Positions 39,853 to 48,627 of a stretch of DNA of 64,000 bases are shown here, in pieces. A program made the translations under genes and the position numbers. The first letter of the stretch is position 1, and the number at the start of each line of letters is the position of its first letter. Source of the DNA: JAABQT01 sp035459025 (GTDB lineage Bacteria; Pseudomonadota; Gammaproteobacteria; Burkholderiales; SG8-39); the NCBI GenBank assembly GCA_035459025.1, contig DATHYT010000068.1:1-64000 (forward strand), written 5' to 3'. The notes beneath the pieces are model-generated. The model was not told the origin of the DNA. It worked only from the letters and a program-made list of their open reading frames with translations, and did not search any database.

Positions 39853-41366
39853 CCGCGGTTCACGACCGACACCTTCCTGTCGGACAGGCCGCTCACGGCG
39901 AGCCTCATGCCGACCGACTTCCAGTGCCCGGCCTCGTCCTCGAGCGCCGCCGCGGACAGCGGGTTGTCCTCGAGCCAGGATTGCGCCAGCTCGATCGCGA
40001 AGCCGCTGTCGTCGCCGGTGACGCGCAGCAGCGGCAGCTTCACGTCGGCGCGCCGGCGCAGGATGAGCGAGGCGAGCCGCAGCGCGAAGACCAGCGGCCA
40101 GTCGGAGGCCTCCAGCCCGGCGTCCTGCATCTTGCGCAGCTTGCCGCGGTGCGCCAGCACGAGGCGCGCGAGGCGCTGCTGCTCCATGCGCGAAAAGCCC
40201 GGCATGTCTGCGTTCTGCAGCACGTACGCGGAGTGCTTGTGGTACTGCGCGTGCTCGATGGAAAGGCCGATCTCGGCCAGCGCCGCCGCCCATTCCAGCA
40301 TCTGCCGGTCGGCGTCGTCCTCGCGCTCGCGCCCCGGCGCCAGCGCGTCGTAGATGGCGAGCGCGAGCCGCCGCACGCGCTCGGCCTGCGCCGCCTCGAC
40401 GTGGTAGCGGCGCCCGAACTGCGCCACGGTGGCCGCGCGCATGTCGCGGTGCTGCACGCGCCCGAGCAGGTCGTAGAGCACGCCGTGGCGCAACGCGCCC
40501 TCCGACACCGCCATGCGCTCGATGCCGAGCTCCTCGAGCACCGCGCTCATGATCGCGAGGCCCCCGGGCAGCACCGGCGCGCGGTTGGGCCGCAGACCGG
40601 CGATGCGATCCGGGTCGGCGCGCTCGTGCTTTACGAGCAGGCTGCGCAAGCGTTCGAGCCCTTCGCGCGTGATGCCCTGCTCGGCGTAGCCGTTCTCCAG
40701 CAGGATGTTCTCGATCGAGCGCGCCGTGCCCGAGGAGCCTACCGCCTCCTGCCAGCCGAGCGTGCGGTAGGCGAGCGCGATGCCGGCGAGCTCCTGGCGC
40801 GCGGCGAGCTCCGCCGCCTTCAGCCGTGCCTTGTCGACGCGCCCGTCCGGGAAGTACTTCAGGCTGTAGCTGACGCAGCCCATGTACAGCGACTCGGTGA
40901 GCTGCGGCTCGACGCCGGCGCCGATGACGAATTCCGTCGAGCCGCCGCCGATGTCCACGACAAGGCGCCTGTGTGGCGCGGGCGGCATCGCGTGCGCGAC
41001 GCCGAGATAGATGAGGCGCGCTTCCTCGCGTCCGGCGATCACCTCGATCGGGAAGCCGAGCTCCTGGCGCGCCTCGCGCAGGAACTGCGGCGCGTTCTTC
41101 GCCACGCGCAGCGTGTTGGTGCCCACCGCGCGCACCGCGCCGCGCGGCAAGCCGCGCAGGCGCTCGCCGAAGCGCCGCAGCGCCGCGAGCGCGCGCGCCT
41201 GCGTGGCGCGGTCGATGCGCTTGTCGGCAGTGAGGCCGGCGCCGATGCGCACGACCTCGCGCAGGGAATCCAGGGGGTAGATCTGCCCCTCGACCACGCG
41301 GCCGATCTGCAGGTGGAAGCTGTTCGAGCCAAGGTCGACTGCGGCTAGCGTTTCCTGGTGCGCCAT
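39849..41366 (-). CDS. ppx: exopolyphosphatase / pppGpp phosphohydrolase
   Basis: A 505-residue ASKHA-fold enzyme that removes terminal phosphate from polyphosphate. It has the phosphate 1 motif AAVDLGSNSFHLQIG, RAVGTNTLRVAKNA and the phosphate 2 motif VVDIGGGSTEFVIG; the C-terminal half is an HD-like helical domain (HAQYHKHSAYVLQNADMPGF). It is divergent from ppk1 with an 83-base gap, so synthesis and breakdown of polyphosphate are controlled from one intergenic region. Confidence 0.95.
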   Translation of the reverse strand: MAHQETLAAVDLGSNSFHLQIGRVVEGQIYPLDSLREVVRIGAGLTADKRIDRATQARALAALRRFGERLRGLPRGAVRAVGTNTLRVAKNAPQFLREARQELGFPIEVIAGREEARLIYLGVAHAMPPAPHRRLVVDIGGGSTEFVIGAGVEPQLTESLYMGCVSYSLKYFPDGRVDKARLKAAELAARQELAGIALAYRTLGWQEAVGSSGTARSIENILLENGYAEQGITREGLERLRSLLVKHERADPDRIAGLRPNRAPVLPGGLAIMSAVLEELGIERMAVSEGALRHGVLYDLLGRVQHRDMRAATVAQFGRRYHVEAAQAERVRRLALAIYDALAPGREREDDADRQMLEWAAALAEIGLSIEHAQYHKHSAYVLQNADMPGFSRMEQQRLARLVLAHRGKLRKMQDAGLEASDWPLVFALRLASLILRRRADVKLPLLRVTGDDSGFAIELAQSWLEDNPLSAAALEDEAGHWKSVGMRLAVSGLSDRKVSVVNRG

Positions 41367-41405
41367 GGGCGCCTACTGTAGCTCAGGCGGCCGCGCCAAG
41401 GAGCG

Positions 41406-41411
41406 TAGAAT
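41406..41411 (+). promoter_or_regulatory. putative -10 box for ppk1
   Basis: TAGAAT in the gap between the divergent ppx and ppk1 genes, predicting a start near 41419 and a leader of about 31 bases. No consensus -35 is visible. No clear Pho box could be recognised in this gap. Confidence 0.35.
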
Positions 41412-41449
41412 GGCCGTTCCGCGAGCCGCTTTCCCGCGGCCTCCCGCGC

Positions 41450-43531
41450 ATGAAGAGAGACCTGCCCACTGCGCATTTCCTGAACCGCGAGCTCGGCATC
41501 CTCGCGTTCAACCGGCGCGTTCTGGCGCAGGCCGCCGACGACAAGGTGCCGCCGCTCGAGCGGCTGTGCTTCCTCACCATCGTGTCGTCGAACCTCGACG
41601 AGTTCTTCGAGATCCGCGTGGCGGGCCTCAAGGAGCAGATCCAGCTCAACCTGCCCGAGCCCGGCCCCGACGGCAAGGGTCCGCAGGAGGTGTTCGCCGC
41701 GGTGAGCCGCGAGGCGCGCGCCATCGTCGCCGAGCAGTACCGGCTGCTGAACGAGGTGCTGCTGCCGGCGCTCGCCGACTCGGGCGTGGTGTTCCCGCGG
41801 CGCGAGGCCTGGACCCCGGCGCAGCGCCACTGGATCCGCGAGTACTTCTTCCGCGAGCTGCTGCCGGTGCTGACGCCGATCGGCCTCGACCCGGCGCACC
41901 CGTTCCCGAAAGTGCTGAACAAGAGCCTGAACCTCGCCGTGGAGCTGGTCGGCCGCGATGCCTTCGGCCGCAGCTCGCGCGCAGCCATCGTACAGGCGCC
42001 GCGCGCGCTGCCACGCGTCATCCGCCTGCCGCGTGACATCGGCGGCGCGCCCTTCGCCTTCGTGTTCCTCTCGTCGATCCTGCACGCGCACGTCGAGGAG
42101 CTGTTCTCGGGCATGAAGGTACTTGGCTGCTATCAGTTTCGCGTCACTCGCAACTCCGACCTGTTCGTCGACGAGGAGGAAATCAAGAACCTGCACACTG
42201 CGCTGAAGGGCGAGCTGCTGCACCGGCACTTCGGCAACGCGGTGCGCCTGGAAGTCGCCGACAACTGCTCGCAGGCGATGATCGACTTCCTGCTGCAGCA
42301 GTTCAGCCTCGACGAGGAGGACCTGTACCGCGTCGAGGGACCGGTGAACCTGTACCGGCTGCGCGAGGTTCCCGATCAGGTGGAGCGGCCCGACCTGAAG
42401 TACCCGCCGTTCCAGCCCGGGCTGCCGGCGCCGCTCGAGGCGCGCAGCGACCTCTTCGAGCTGCTGAAAAAGCAGGACGTGCTGCTGCACCATCCGTACC
42501 AGTCGTTCGCGCCGGTGATCGAGTTCATCCGCACCACCGCGGCCGATCCCGGCGTTATCGCCATCAAGCAGACGGTGTACCGCACCGGCACCGACTCCGA
42601 GCTGATGGAGATCCTGATCGACGCCGCGCGCCGCGGCAAGGAAGTGACGGTGGTGGTCGAGCTGATGGCGCGGTTCGACGAGGAAGCGAACCTCAACTGG
42701 GCCGCGCGCCTGGAGGAGGTCGGCGCGCACGTGGTCTACGGCGTCGTCGGCCACAAGACGCACGCCAAGATGGCGCTCATCGTTCGTCGCGAGGAGCTCG
42801 ACGGCCGAAAGGTGCTGCGCCGCTACGCGCACCTCGCGACCGGCAACTACCACCCGCGCACCGCGCGCCAGTACACCGATTTCGGCCTGCTCACCGCCAA
42901 CGACGAGCTGTGCGCCGACGTCGCCGAGGTGTTCAAGCAGCTCACCGGGCTCGGGCGCGCCGGCAGGCTACGCCACGTCTGGCAGTCGCCGTTCACGCTG
43001 CACAAGCGCGTGGTCGAGGCGATCCGCAACGAGGCGCGGATTGCGCGCGAGGGACGGCCCGCGCGCATCGTCGCCAAGATGAACGCGTTGCTCGACCCGC
43101 AGGTGATCGACGAGCTCTATTTGGCTTCGCAGGCGGGCGTGAGAATCGACCTCATCGTGCGCAGCGTGTGCGCGCTGCGCCCCGGCATCGACGGGCTGTC
43201 GGACAACATCCGCGTGCGCTCGATCGTCGGCCGGTTCCTCGAGCACACGCGCGTGTTCTTCTTTCTCGCCGACGGCGCGGAGAACGTGTACCTCGCCAGC
43301 GCCGACTGGATGGGGCGCAATTTCTTCCGCCGCATCGAGCTGTGCTTTCCCGTGCTCGACCCGGCGCTCAAGCGCCGCGTGATGCGCGAGGGCCTGCAGC
43401 CCTACCTCGACGACAACGTGCAGGCCTGGGTGATGGACAGCGACGGCGTCTATACCCGCGCGCGCCCGCGCCGCGGCCGGCCGCGCTCGGCGCAGGAGGA
43501 GCTGCTGTTCACGCTGGCGACGCCGTCCTGA
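41450..43531 (+). CDS. ppk1: polyphosphate kinase 1
   Basis: A 693-residue kinase making polyphosphate from ATP. It has the N domain (FLNRELGILAFNRRVLAQAA, then VSSNLDEFFEIRVAGLKEQI), a head domain and two phospholipase-D-like C domains with the autophosphorylated His in VVGHKTHAKMALIVRRE and RSVCALRPGIDGLSDNIRVR. Length is normal. dgkA follows one base after the stop. Confidence 0.97.
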   Translation: MKRDLPTAHFLNRELGILAFNRRVLAQAADDKVPPLERLCFLTIVSSNLDEFFEIRVAGLKEQIQLNLPEPGPDGKGPQEVFAAVSREARAIVAEQYRLLNEVLLPALADSGVVFPRREAWTPAQRHWIREYFFRELLPVLTPIGLDPAHPFPKVLNKSLNLAVELVGRDAFGRSSRAAIVQAPRALPRVIRLPRDIGGAPFAFVFLSSILHAHVEELFSGMKVLGCYQFRVTRNSDLFVDEEEIKNLHTALKGELLHRHFGNAVRLEVADNCSQAMIDFLLQQFSLDEEDLYRVEGPVNLYRLREVPDQVERPDLKYPPFQPGLPAPLEARSDLFELLKKQDVLLHHPYQSFAPVIEFIRTTAADPGVIAIKQTVYRTGTDSELMEILIDAARRGKEVTVVVELMARFDEEANLNWAARLEEVGAHVVYGVVGHKTHAKMALIVRREELDGRKVLRRYAHLATGNYHPRTARQYTDFGLLTANDELCADVAEVFKQLTGLGRAGRLRHVWQSPFTLHKRVVEAIRNEARIAREGRPARIVAKMNALLDPQVIDELYLASQAGVRIDLIVRSVCALRPGIDGLSDNIRVRSIVGRFLEHTRVFFFLADGAENVYLASADWMGRNFFRRIELCFPVLDPALKRRVMREGLQPYLDDNVQAWVMDSDGVYTRARPRRGRPRSAQEELLFTLATPS

Positions 43532-43532
43532 G

Positions 43533-43907
43533 ATGGCGCAGCCGCAACAGGGCGCGACCGGCTTGCGCCGCATCCTCAACGCCACGCGCTACTCGCTCGA
43601 GGGCCTCGCTGCCGCGGTGAAGCATGAGGCGGCGTTCCGCCAGGAACTGCTGCTCGCCGCCGTGCTGGTGCCGCTCGGGCTGTGGCTGGGCGCGGACGGG
43701 CTCGAGCGCGCGCTGCTCGCCGGCAGCGTCCTCTTCGTGCTGGTCGTGGAGCTGCTCAACTCGGCCGTCGAGGCGGTCGTCGACCGCGCCTCGCCGGAGC
43801 ACCACGAGCTCGCCAAGCGCGCCAAGGACTACGGCAGCGCCGCGGTCATGCTCGCGCTTGGCCTTGCCGGGCTGGTCTGGGTCGTGCTGCTGCTGCCCAG
43901 GCTCTGA
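43533..43907 (+). CDS. dgkA: diacylglycerol kinase
   Basis: A 124-residue inner-membrane enzyme that recycles diacylglycerol to phosphatidic acid. It has three transmembrane helices, the N-terminal amphipathic segment and the active-site EAAFRQELLLAAVLVPLGLW and VELLNSAVEAVVDR motifs. It lies one base after ppk1 and converges on the YceI-like gene with a one-base gap. Confidence 0.95.
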   Translation: MAQPQQGATGLRRILNATRYSLEGLAAAVKHEAAFRQELLLAAVLVPLGLWLGADGLERALLAGSVLFVLVVELLNSAVEAVVDRASPEHHELAKRAKDYGSAAVMLALGLAGLVWVVLLLPRL

Positions 43908-43908
43908 G

Positions 43909-44496
43909 TCAGTCCTTTAAGCCCTCGAACTCCACGTACAGCCGGATCTCGTCGCCCACCGCTGGCACGCCGTACTTCATGCCGAAGTCGGTGCGCTTCA
44001 GGCTGCCCGAGGCGTTGCCGCCGCACATCGGCTTCTTGCTGAAGGGATGGTCCTTGCACACCCAGCGCTCGATCTTCAGCGTGAGCGGCTTGGTGACGCC
44101 GAGCAGCGTCAGCTCGCCCGAGACCTCGGTGGGGCTGTCGCCGCTGAACTTCACGTCGCCCGCCTTGAAGGTCATGCGCGGGAACTCGGCGACGTTGAAG
44201 AAATCGGCGCCGCGCAGATGCTCGTCGCGCGAGCGCGGCCGGGCGCCCTTGTCGTTGTCACCTGTGCTGAGCGACGCAGTCTCCACCGTGAGATCGAGCG
44301 AGCCCTTCTTTGCGGCGCGGTCAATGGTGAACTTGCCGCTCGAGCGGTCGAAGCGGCCCCACATCGTGGACACGCCCAAGTGATCGACGGCAAAGTGCGG
44401 GTAGGTGTGGTACGGGTCGAGCGTGTAGCTCTCGGGCGCCGCAGTGGCGGCGAGGGGTAACGCGAGCGCCACGGCGCCGAGGGTAAGGCGTTGCAT
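43909..44496 (-). CDS. YceI family periplasmic lipid-binding protein
   Basis: A 195-residue protein with a signal peptide (LTLGAVALALPLAATAA) and a YceI lipocalin-like barrel: SYTLDPYHTYPHFAVDHLG, GRFDRSSGKFTIDRAAKKG, FFNVAEFPRMTFKA and LTLLGVTKPLTLKIE. Family members bind polyisoprenoid or related lipids. A Cys pair (VCKDHPFSKKPMCGG) may form a disulfide. The start is the ATG at 44496 with purine-rich AAAGAAGAAAGC upstream; the frame is open much further upstream into another gene, without meaning. Confidence 0.93.
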   Translation of the reverse strand: MQRLTLGAVALALPLAATAAPESYTLDPYHTYPHFAVDHLGVSTMWGRFDRSSGKFTIDRAAKKGSLDLTVETASLSTGDNDKGARPRSRDEHLRGADFFNVAEFPRMTFKAGDVKFSGDSPTEVSGELTLLGVTKPLTLKIERWVCKDHPFSKKPMCGGNASGSLKRTDFGMKYGVPAVGDEIRLYVEFEGLKD

Positions 44497-44531
44497 GCTG
44501 CTTTCTTCTTTAGTGTTGGGGGTAACGTGGG

Positions 44532-45371
44532 TCAAAGCGTCCAGCCGCGGCTTTGCAGCCACGCCAGCGCACAGGCGCCAGCGGCGGGCACTGCGCAGTA
44601 AACACCGGCCAGCACCGGTTGCATCCATAGTGGTGAGGCGGGCAGCGGCAGGCGCGCGGCGAGCGGCACCAGCGCCAGCGCCGCCAGCGCCACCCATGGC
44701 ACCTGCGCGAGCAGCACCGATGCCGCCGCCAGCAGCGCGCTCAGCACCGACACGGTGAGCGTCAGGGCATGGCCGGCACCGACCCGCGGCCCGAGGGCAA
44801 GGAGCAGCAGCAGGAATCCGCCGCAGGCGGCGCCGAGCGCCATGCCGTACTGGCCGATGAGCGCCGAGGCGCCGAACACGGCGCTCACGCCCGCGCCCAG
44901 CCCGAGCATCAGGCCGGCGGCGCCGGCGCGCGCGGCATCGTGCTGCAGTGTCACGGTCGCGGACACCAGCCACACCGTGAGCGCCACGACGCCCGCGCCC
45001 AGCAGTGCCAGGTCGAGCGGCGCCTTCTGCCGCAGCACGGTGGCAAACACCCATAGCGCCGCCCCGCCGAAGATCGCGCCCAGCAGCGGCGCGCTGAAGC
45101 GCGTCGGCCTGAAGGCAAGATCGTACAGCGCGCCTACGAGCGCCGCGGCGGCGCCGGTGAGCACGACCTTGCGCGGGGCGGTAAGCGGCTCGAGATCGAA
45201 ATTGCCGATAGCGAAGACCGCGGCGAGGAAGCCGGCGATGGCGGCCAGGCCCTCGGCGCGCAGGGGGTAAAGCAGCGCAGCGCACGCCAGCCCGGCCAGG
45301 AGCGGCAGCGCGCTCGACTGCACGAGCGGGTTGCCGAGCGCGGTCTGCAGCAGGGCGAGCGCGGCTTCCAT
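44532..45371 (-). CDS. polytopic membrane protein of unknown function
   Basis: A 279-residue protein made almost only of hydrophobic helices, about nine or ten of them (for example LLAGLACAALLYPL, AAIAGFLAAVFAIGNF, AAGLMLGLGAGVSAVFGASA). No catalytic motif is visible. It starts one base after the relA stop, so it is in the relA transcript, and ends 35 bases before the YceI-like gene. I do not recognise the family. Confidence 0.75.
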   Translation of the reverse strand: MEAALALLQTALGNPLVQSSALPLLAGLACAALLYPLRAEGLAAIAGFLAAVFAIGNFDLEPLTAPRKVVLTGAAAALVGALYDLAFRPTRFSAPLLGAIFGGAALWVFATVLRQKAPLDLALLGAGVVALTVWLVSATVTLQHDAARAGAAGLMLGLGAGVSAVFGASALIGQYGMALGAACGGFLLLLLALGPRVGAGHALTLTVSVLSALLAAASVLLAQVPWVALAALALVPLAARLPLPASPLWMQPVLAGVYCAVPAAGACALAWLQSRGWTL

Positions 45372-45372
45372 C

Positions 45373-47382
45373 TCAGCCCCGCGCCACGCGCAGCACGCCC
45401 GAGACGTCGCGCACCGCGGCGCTCGCGCGCTTGAGCTGCGCGAGGTCCGCGACCTCGAAGGAAAAGCGCATGGTGGCGAGGTCGTCGCGGCTCTGCGTGC
45501 GCACCGCGGTAACGTTGATGTGCTCGCGCGCGAGCGCATCGCCGATGTCGCGCAGCAGCCCCGGCCGGTCGCGCGCCGTCACCACCATGTCGACGCCGTA
45601 GCTGCCCGCGGCCGCGCCCCACTGCGCATCGAGCAGCCGCGCGCTGTCCGCCTGCGCCAGGCGCGCGAGGCTCGCGCAGTCGGCGCGGTGGATCGACACG
45701 CCGCGCCCGCGCGTGACGAAGCCGCGGATCGCATCCGGCGGCACCGGCTTGCAGCAGCGCGCGATCTGCGTCAGCAGCCGGTCCATGCCGACCACCAGGA
45801 TGCCGCCGTCGCCCGCCTTCGCCCTGCCCTTTTTCGCCGGCGCGGCGGGCGCCGGAAGCGGCACCAGCTTCGGCCGCGGCGGCGGCTCTGGCTCGCGGCC
45901 GCCCTCCTGCAGGTTGAACCAGTGGCGCACCTTGGCACGTGCGCGGCTGGTCTTGAGGAAGCCGCGCTCGGCATTGAGCCAGTCGCGCGACGGCCCGCCC
46001 GTCTTGGCGACGGTGATCTCCACGCGCTGCCCGCTCTTCAGCGGCGTATCGAGCGGCACGATGCGCCCGTCGACCTTCGCGCCGCGGCAGCGGTGGCCGA
46101 TGTCGGTGTGCAGCGCGTAGGCGAAGTCGACCGGCGTCGCGCCCGCGGGCAGGTCCACCACCCGGCCCTGCGGCGTCACCACGTAGATGGTGTCGTCGAG
46201 CGCTGCGGCCGCCGTGCGCTCGGCCCAGGTGCCGCGGTCCACCACCTCGTCGCGCCAGGCGAGGAGCTGGCGCAGCCACGCGATCTTGTCGTCGTGCGCG
46301 GTGTCGGCGCGCGTCGTGCGGCCCGACTCCTTGTAGCGCCAGTGGGCGGCGACGCCGAGCTCGGCGTGGCGGTGCATCTCGCGCGTGCGGATCTGCACTT
46401 CCAGCGTCTTGCCCCCGGGCCCCAATACCGCCGTGTGCAGCGACTGGTACAGGTTCTCCTTCGGGCGCGAGACGTAGTCGTCGAACTCGCGCTCGATCGG
46501 CTGCCACAGGTTGTGCACCACACCGAGCGCCGCGTAGCAGTCCTGCACCTCGGGCACGATGACGCGCAGCGCCCGCACATCGTGCAGCTGCTCGAAGTCG
46601 ACGCCCTTCAGCCGCATCTTGTTGCAGATGGAGTAGATGTGCTTCGGGCGCCCGCTCACCTCGCCCGCCACGCCCGCTGCGGCGAGCTCGCGCTCTAGCG
46701 TCGCCATGGCCTGCGCGATGTAGCGCTCGCGCTCGACGCGCCGCTCATCGAGCATGCGGGCGATACGCTGGTAGGTCTCGGGCTCGAGGAAGCGGAACGA
46801 CAGGTCCTCGAGCTCCCACTTCAGCTGCCACACCCCCAAGCGGTTGGCGAGCGGGGCGTAGATGTCGAGCGTCTCGCGCGCGTGGGCCGCACGCTCGGCG
46901 CTCGGGTGCTTGGCGAACCAGCGCAGCGTCTGCGTGCGGCTGGCCAGCCGTATCAGCACCACGCGCACGTCCTCGACCATGCCGAGCACCATCTTGCGCA
47001 GCGCTTCGGACTGCTGCGCCGCGGTGGCGCGCGTCAGCACGCGCAGCTGGTAGAGCTTCTCGGCGCCCGCGGCGAGCGCCGCGATCTCGGCGCCGAATCG
47101 CGCGCCGAGCGCGTCACCCGCGGCGAGGTACTTGGGCGCGGCGAACAGCACCCCGGCGGCGCGCGCCGCCGGATCGACGCCGATGGCGGCGAGGCTCGCG
47201 GCGAGCCCGAGCGCGTGCGGCCACACCGGCTCCCCGGTGGAGAGCAGCTGCCCCTCGTAAAGCGGCCCGGCGAACTCCAGCGCCTGCGCGACGAGCGCGC
47301 GTTCCTCGGGCGCCAGGCCCTCGGTGAGCGGTTCGAGCGGCGTGGCGCTCGTTTGCAGGTGCAACTGCGCCACGGAGACCAT
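45373..47382 (-). CDS. relA: (p)ppGpp synthetase RelA, monofunctional type
   Basis: A 669-residue stringent-response enzyme. The N-terminal hydrolase-like domain lacks the HD metal motif (reads VWPHALGLAASLAAIG), so hydrolysis is unlikely. The synthetase domain has SGRPKHIYSICNKMRLKGVD and the acidic EFDD of RelA in place of the RxKD of bifunctional enzymes. TGS (TPQGRVVDLPAGATPVDFAY), zinc-finger-like (ARCCKPVPPDAIRGFVTRG) and ACT domains follow. I use the ATG at 47382; a TACAAT box ends six bases before it, suggesting a leaderless transcript. The frame is open 31 codons upstream. Confidence 0.94.
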   Translation of the reverse strand: MVSVAQLHLQTSATPLEPLTEGLAPEERALVAQALEFAGPLYEGQLLSTGEPVWPHALGLAASLAAIGVDPAARAAGVLFAAPKYLAAGDALGARFGAEIAALAAGAEKLYQLRVLTRATAAQQSEALRKMVLGMVEDVRVVLIRLASRTQTLRWFAKHPSAERAAHARETLDIYAPLANRLGVWQLKWELEDLSFRFLEPETYQRIARMLDERRVERERYIAQAMATLERELAAAGVAGEVSGRPKHIYSICNKMRLKGVDFEQLHDVRALRVIVPEVQDCYAALGVVHNLWQPIEREFDDYVSRPKENLYQSLHTAVLGPGGKTLEVQIRTREMHRHAELGVAAHWRYKESGRTTRADTAHDDKIAWLRQLLAWRDEVVDRGTWAERTAAAALDDTIYVVTPQGRVVDLPAGATPVDFAYALHTDIGHRCRGAKVDGRIVPLDTPLKSGQRVEITVAKTGGPSRDWLNAERGFLKTSRARAKVRHWFNLQEGGREPEPPPRPKLVPLPAPAAPAKKGRAKAGDGGILVVGMDRLLTQIARCCKPVPPDAIRGFVTRGRGVSIHRADCASLARLAQADSARLLDAQWGAAAGSYGVDMVVTARDRPGLLRDIGDALAREHINVTAVRTQSRDDLATMRFSFEVADLAQLKRASAAVRDVSGVLRVARG

Positions 47383-47388
47383 GCAGGT

Positions 47389-47394
47389 ATTGTA
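47389..47394 (-). promoter_or_regulatory. putative -10 box for relA, leaderless arrangement
   Basis: The minus strand reads TACAAT, with only six bases between it and the relA ATG, so transcription would start at or next to the start codon. No Shine-Dalgarno sequence is present. The -35 is not consensus. Confidence 0.4.
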
Positions 47395-47416
47395 GCGGGA
47401 CCATGCCGGACGTTCG

Positions 47417-48175
47417 ATGGGTTGGCTGAGAAACTGGCGGCGCCGGCGCACGCTCGCGCGCCACAAGGTCGACACGGCACTGTGGCGCGCGGTGCTCGCG
47501 CAGCTGCCGTTCCTGCACGGGCTGTCGGCCGACGAGACGCGGCGCCTGCGCGCGCTGGCGATCCTGTTTCTCGCCGAGAAGCAGTTCAGCGGTGCGCACG
47601 GCTTTCAGGTCACCGACGCGATGCGCCTGTCGATCGCGGTGCAGGCCTGCCTGCCGGTCCTCGAGCTCGGCATCGGGCGCTACGACGGCTGGAGCGAGGT
47701 GATCGTGCATCCGGGGGACTTCCGCGTGCCCATCTCGGAAACAGATGATCACGGCGTGGTGCACGAGTTCGACGACGAGCGCGCGGGCGAGTCCTGGCCC
47801 GGCGGGCCGGTGGTGCTGTCCTGGGACGCCGCCGCCAACGCCACCGACATCAGCGTCGTGATCCACGAGTTCGCGCACAAGCTCGACATGGCGAACGGCG
47901 CGGCCGACGGCATGCCGCCGCTGCACGCCGACATGGATCCCCGCGCCTGGACGGAAACGTTCCGCGTCGCCTACGAGGGCTTCTGCGACGCCGTGGACCG
48001 CAGCAAGGAGACCTGGCTCGATCCGTACGCCGCGGAGGATCCGGCCGAGTTCTTCGCCGTCGTCAGCGAGGCGTTCTTCGAGGCGCCGAACGAGACGCGC
48101 CGGCGCTATCCCGACGTCTACGAGCAGCTGCGGCGGTTCTACCGGCAGGATCCCGCGGCGCGGCTTGCCACGTGA
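47417..48175 (+). CDS. mtfA: M90 family zinc metallopeptidase MtfA
   Basis: A 252-residue cytoplasmic peptidase. The zinc motif HEFAHKLD lies at residues 150-157, with the downstream Glu in FAVVSEAFFEAP. The N-terminal FLHGLSADETRRLRALAILF segment is typical. In E. coli MtfA binds the repressor Mlc and affects glucose PTS expression; whether that link exists here is unknown. It is divergent from relA with a 34-base gap, and its stop overlaps the next start (GTGA). Confidence 0.9.
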   Translation: MGWLRNWRRRRTLARHKVDTALWRAVLAQLPFLHGLSADETRRLRALAILFLAEKQFSGAHGFQVTDAMRLSIAVQACLPVLELGIGRYDGWSEVIVHPGDFRVPISETDDHGVVHEFDDERAGESWPGGPVVLSWDAAANATDISVVIHEFAHKLDMANGAADGMPPLHADMDPRAWTETFRVAYEGFCDAVDRSKETWLDPYAAEDPAEFFAVVSEAFFEAPNETRRRYPDVYEQLRRFYRQDPAARLAT

Positions 48176-48627
48176 AAACGCTCCTCATCGTCTACCACAC
48201 CGCCGGCGTGAAGAACGCGCAGATGGCGCAAGCCGTCGCGCGCGGCGCGCAGACCGAGGACGGAGTGCGCGTGGTGCTGAAGCGCTGCGCCGAAGCCGGC
48301 CCCGAGGACGTTCTGAACGCCGACGGCCTGATCCTCGGCACGCCGGAGAACTTCGGCTACATGTCGGGGATGATGAAGGACTTCCTCGAGCGCATCTTCT
48401 ACGCGTGCGAAGGCAAAGTCGAAGGCCGGCCGTGGGCGCTCTTCGTCGGCACCGGGCTCGACGGCGCGGGCGCGGTGAGCTCGGTCGAGCGCATCGTCAC
48501 CGGGCTCAGGCTGAAGAAGATCGGCGAGCCGATCGTGGTGGTCAAGGAGCTCGAGCCCGAGCACGTGACCGCGCTGGAAGAACTCGGCGCGGCGATGGCG
48601 GCCGGACTCGCCGCCGGGATCCTCTAG
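48172..48627 (+). CDS. flavodoxin family / NAD(P)H-dependent FMN reductase-like protein
   Basis: A 151-residue flavodoxin-fold protein. The FMN-phosphate loop lies at residues 7-15 (YHTAGVKNAQMAQAVARG), and LILGTPENFGYMSGMMKDF forms the isoalloxazine-binding loop. The GTG start overlaps the mtfA stop by four bases. The electron partner is unknown. The stop shares a CTAG with the convergent PNPOx gene. Confidence 0.85.
   Translation: MKTLLIVYHTAGVKNAQMAQAVARGAQTEDGVRVVLKRCAEAGPEDVLNADGLILGTPENFGYMSGMMKDFLERIFYACEGKVEGRPWALFVGTGLDGAGAVSSVERIVTGLRLKKIGEPIVVVKELEPEHVTALEELGAAMAAGLAAGIL

Noticed and set aside
45373..47382. Bifunctional SpoT/Rel enzyme
   Set aside because: The HD hydrolase motif is missing and the synthetase has EFDD rather than RxKD, so it is a RelA-type synthetase.
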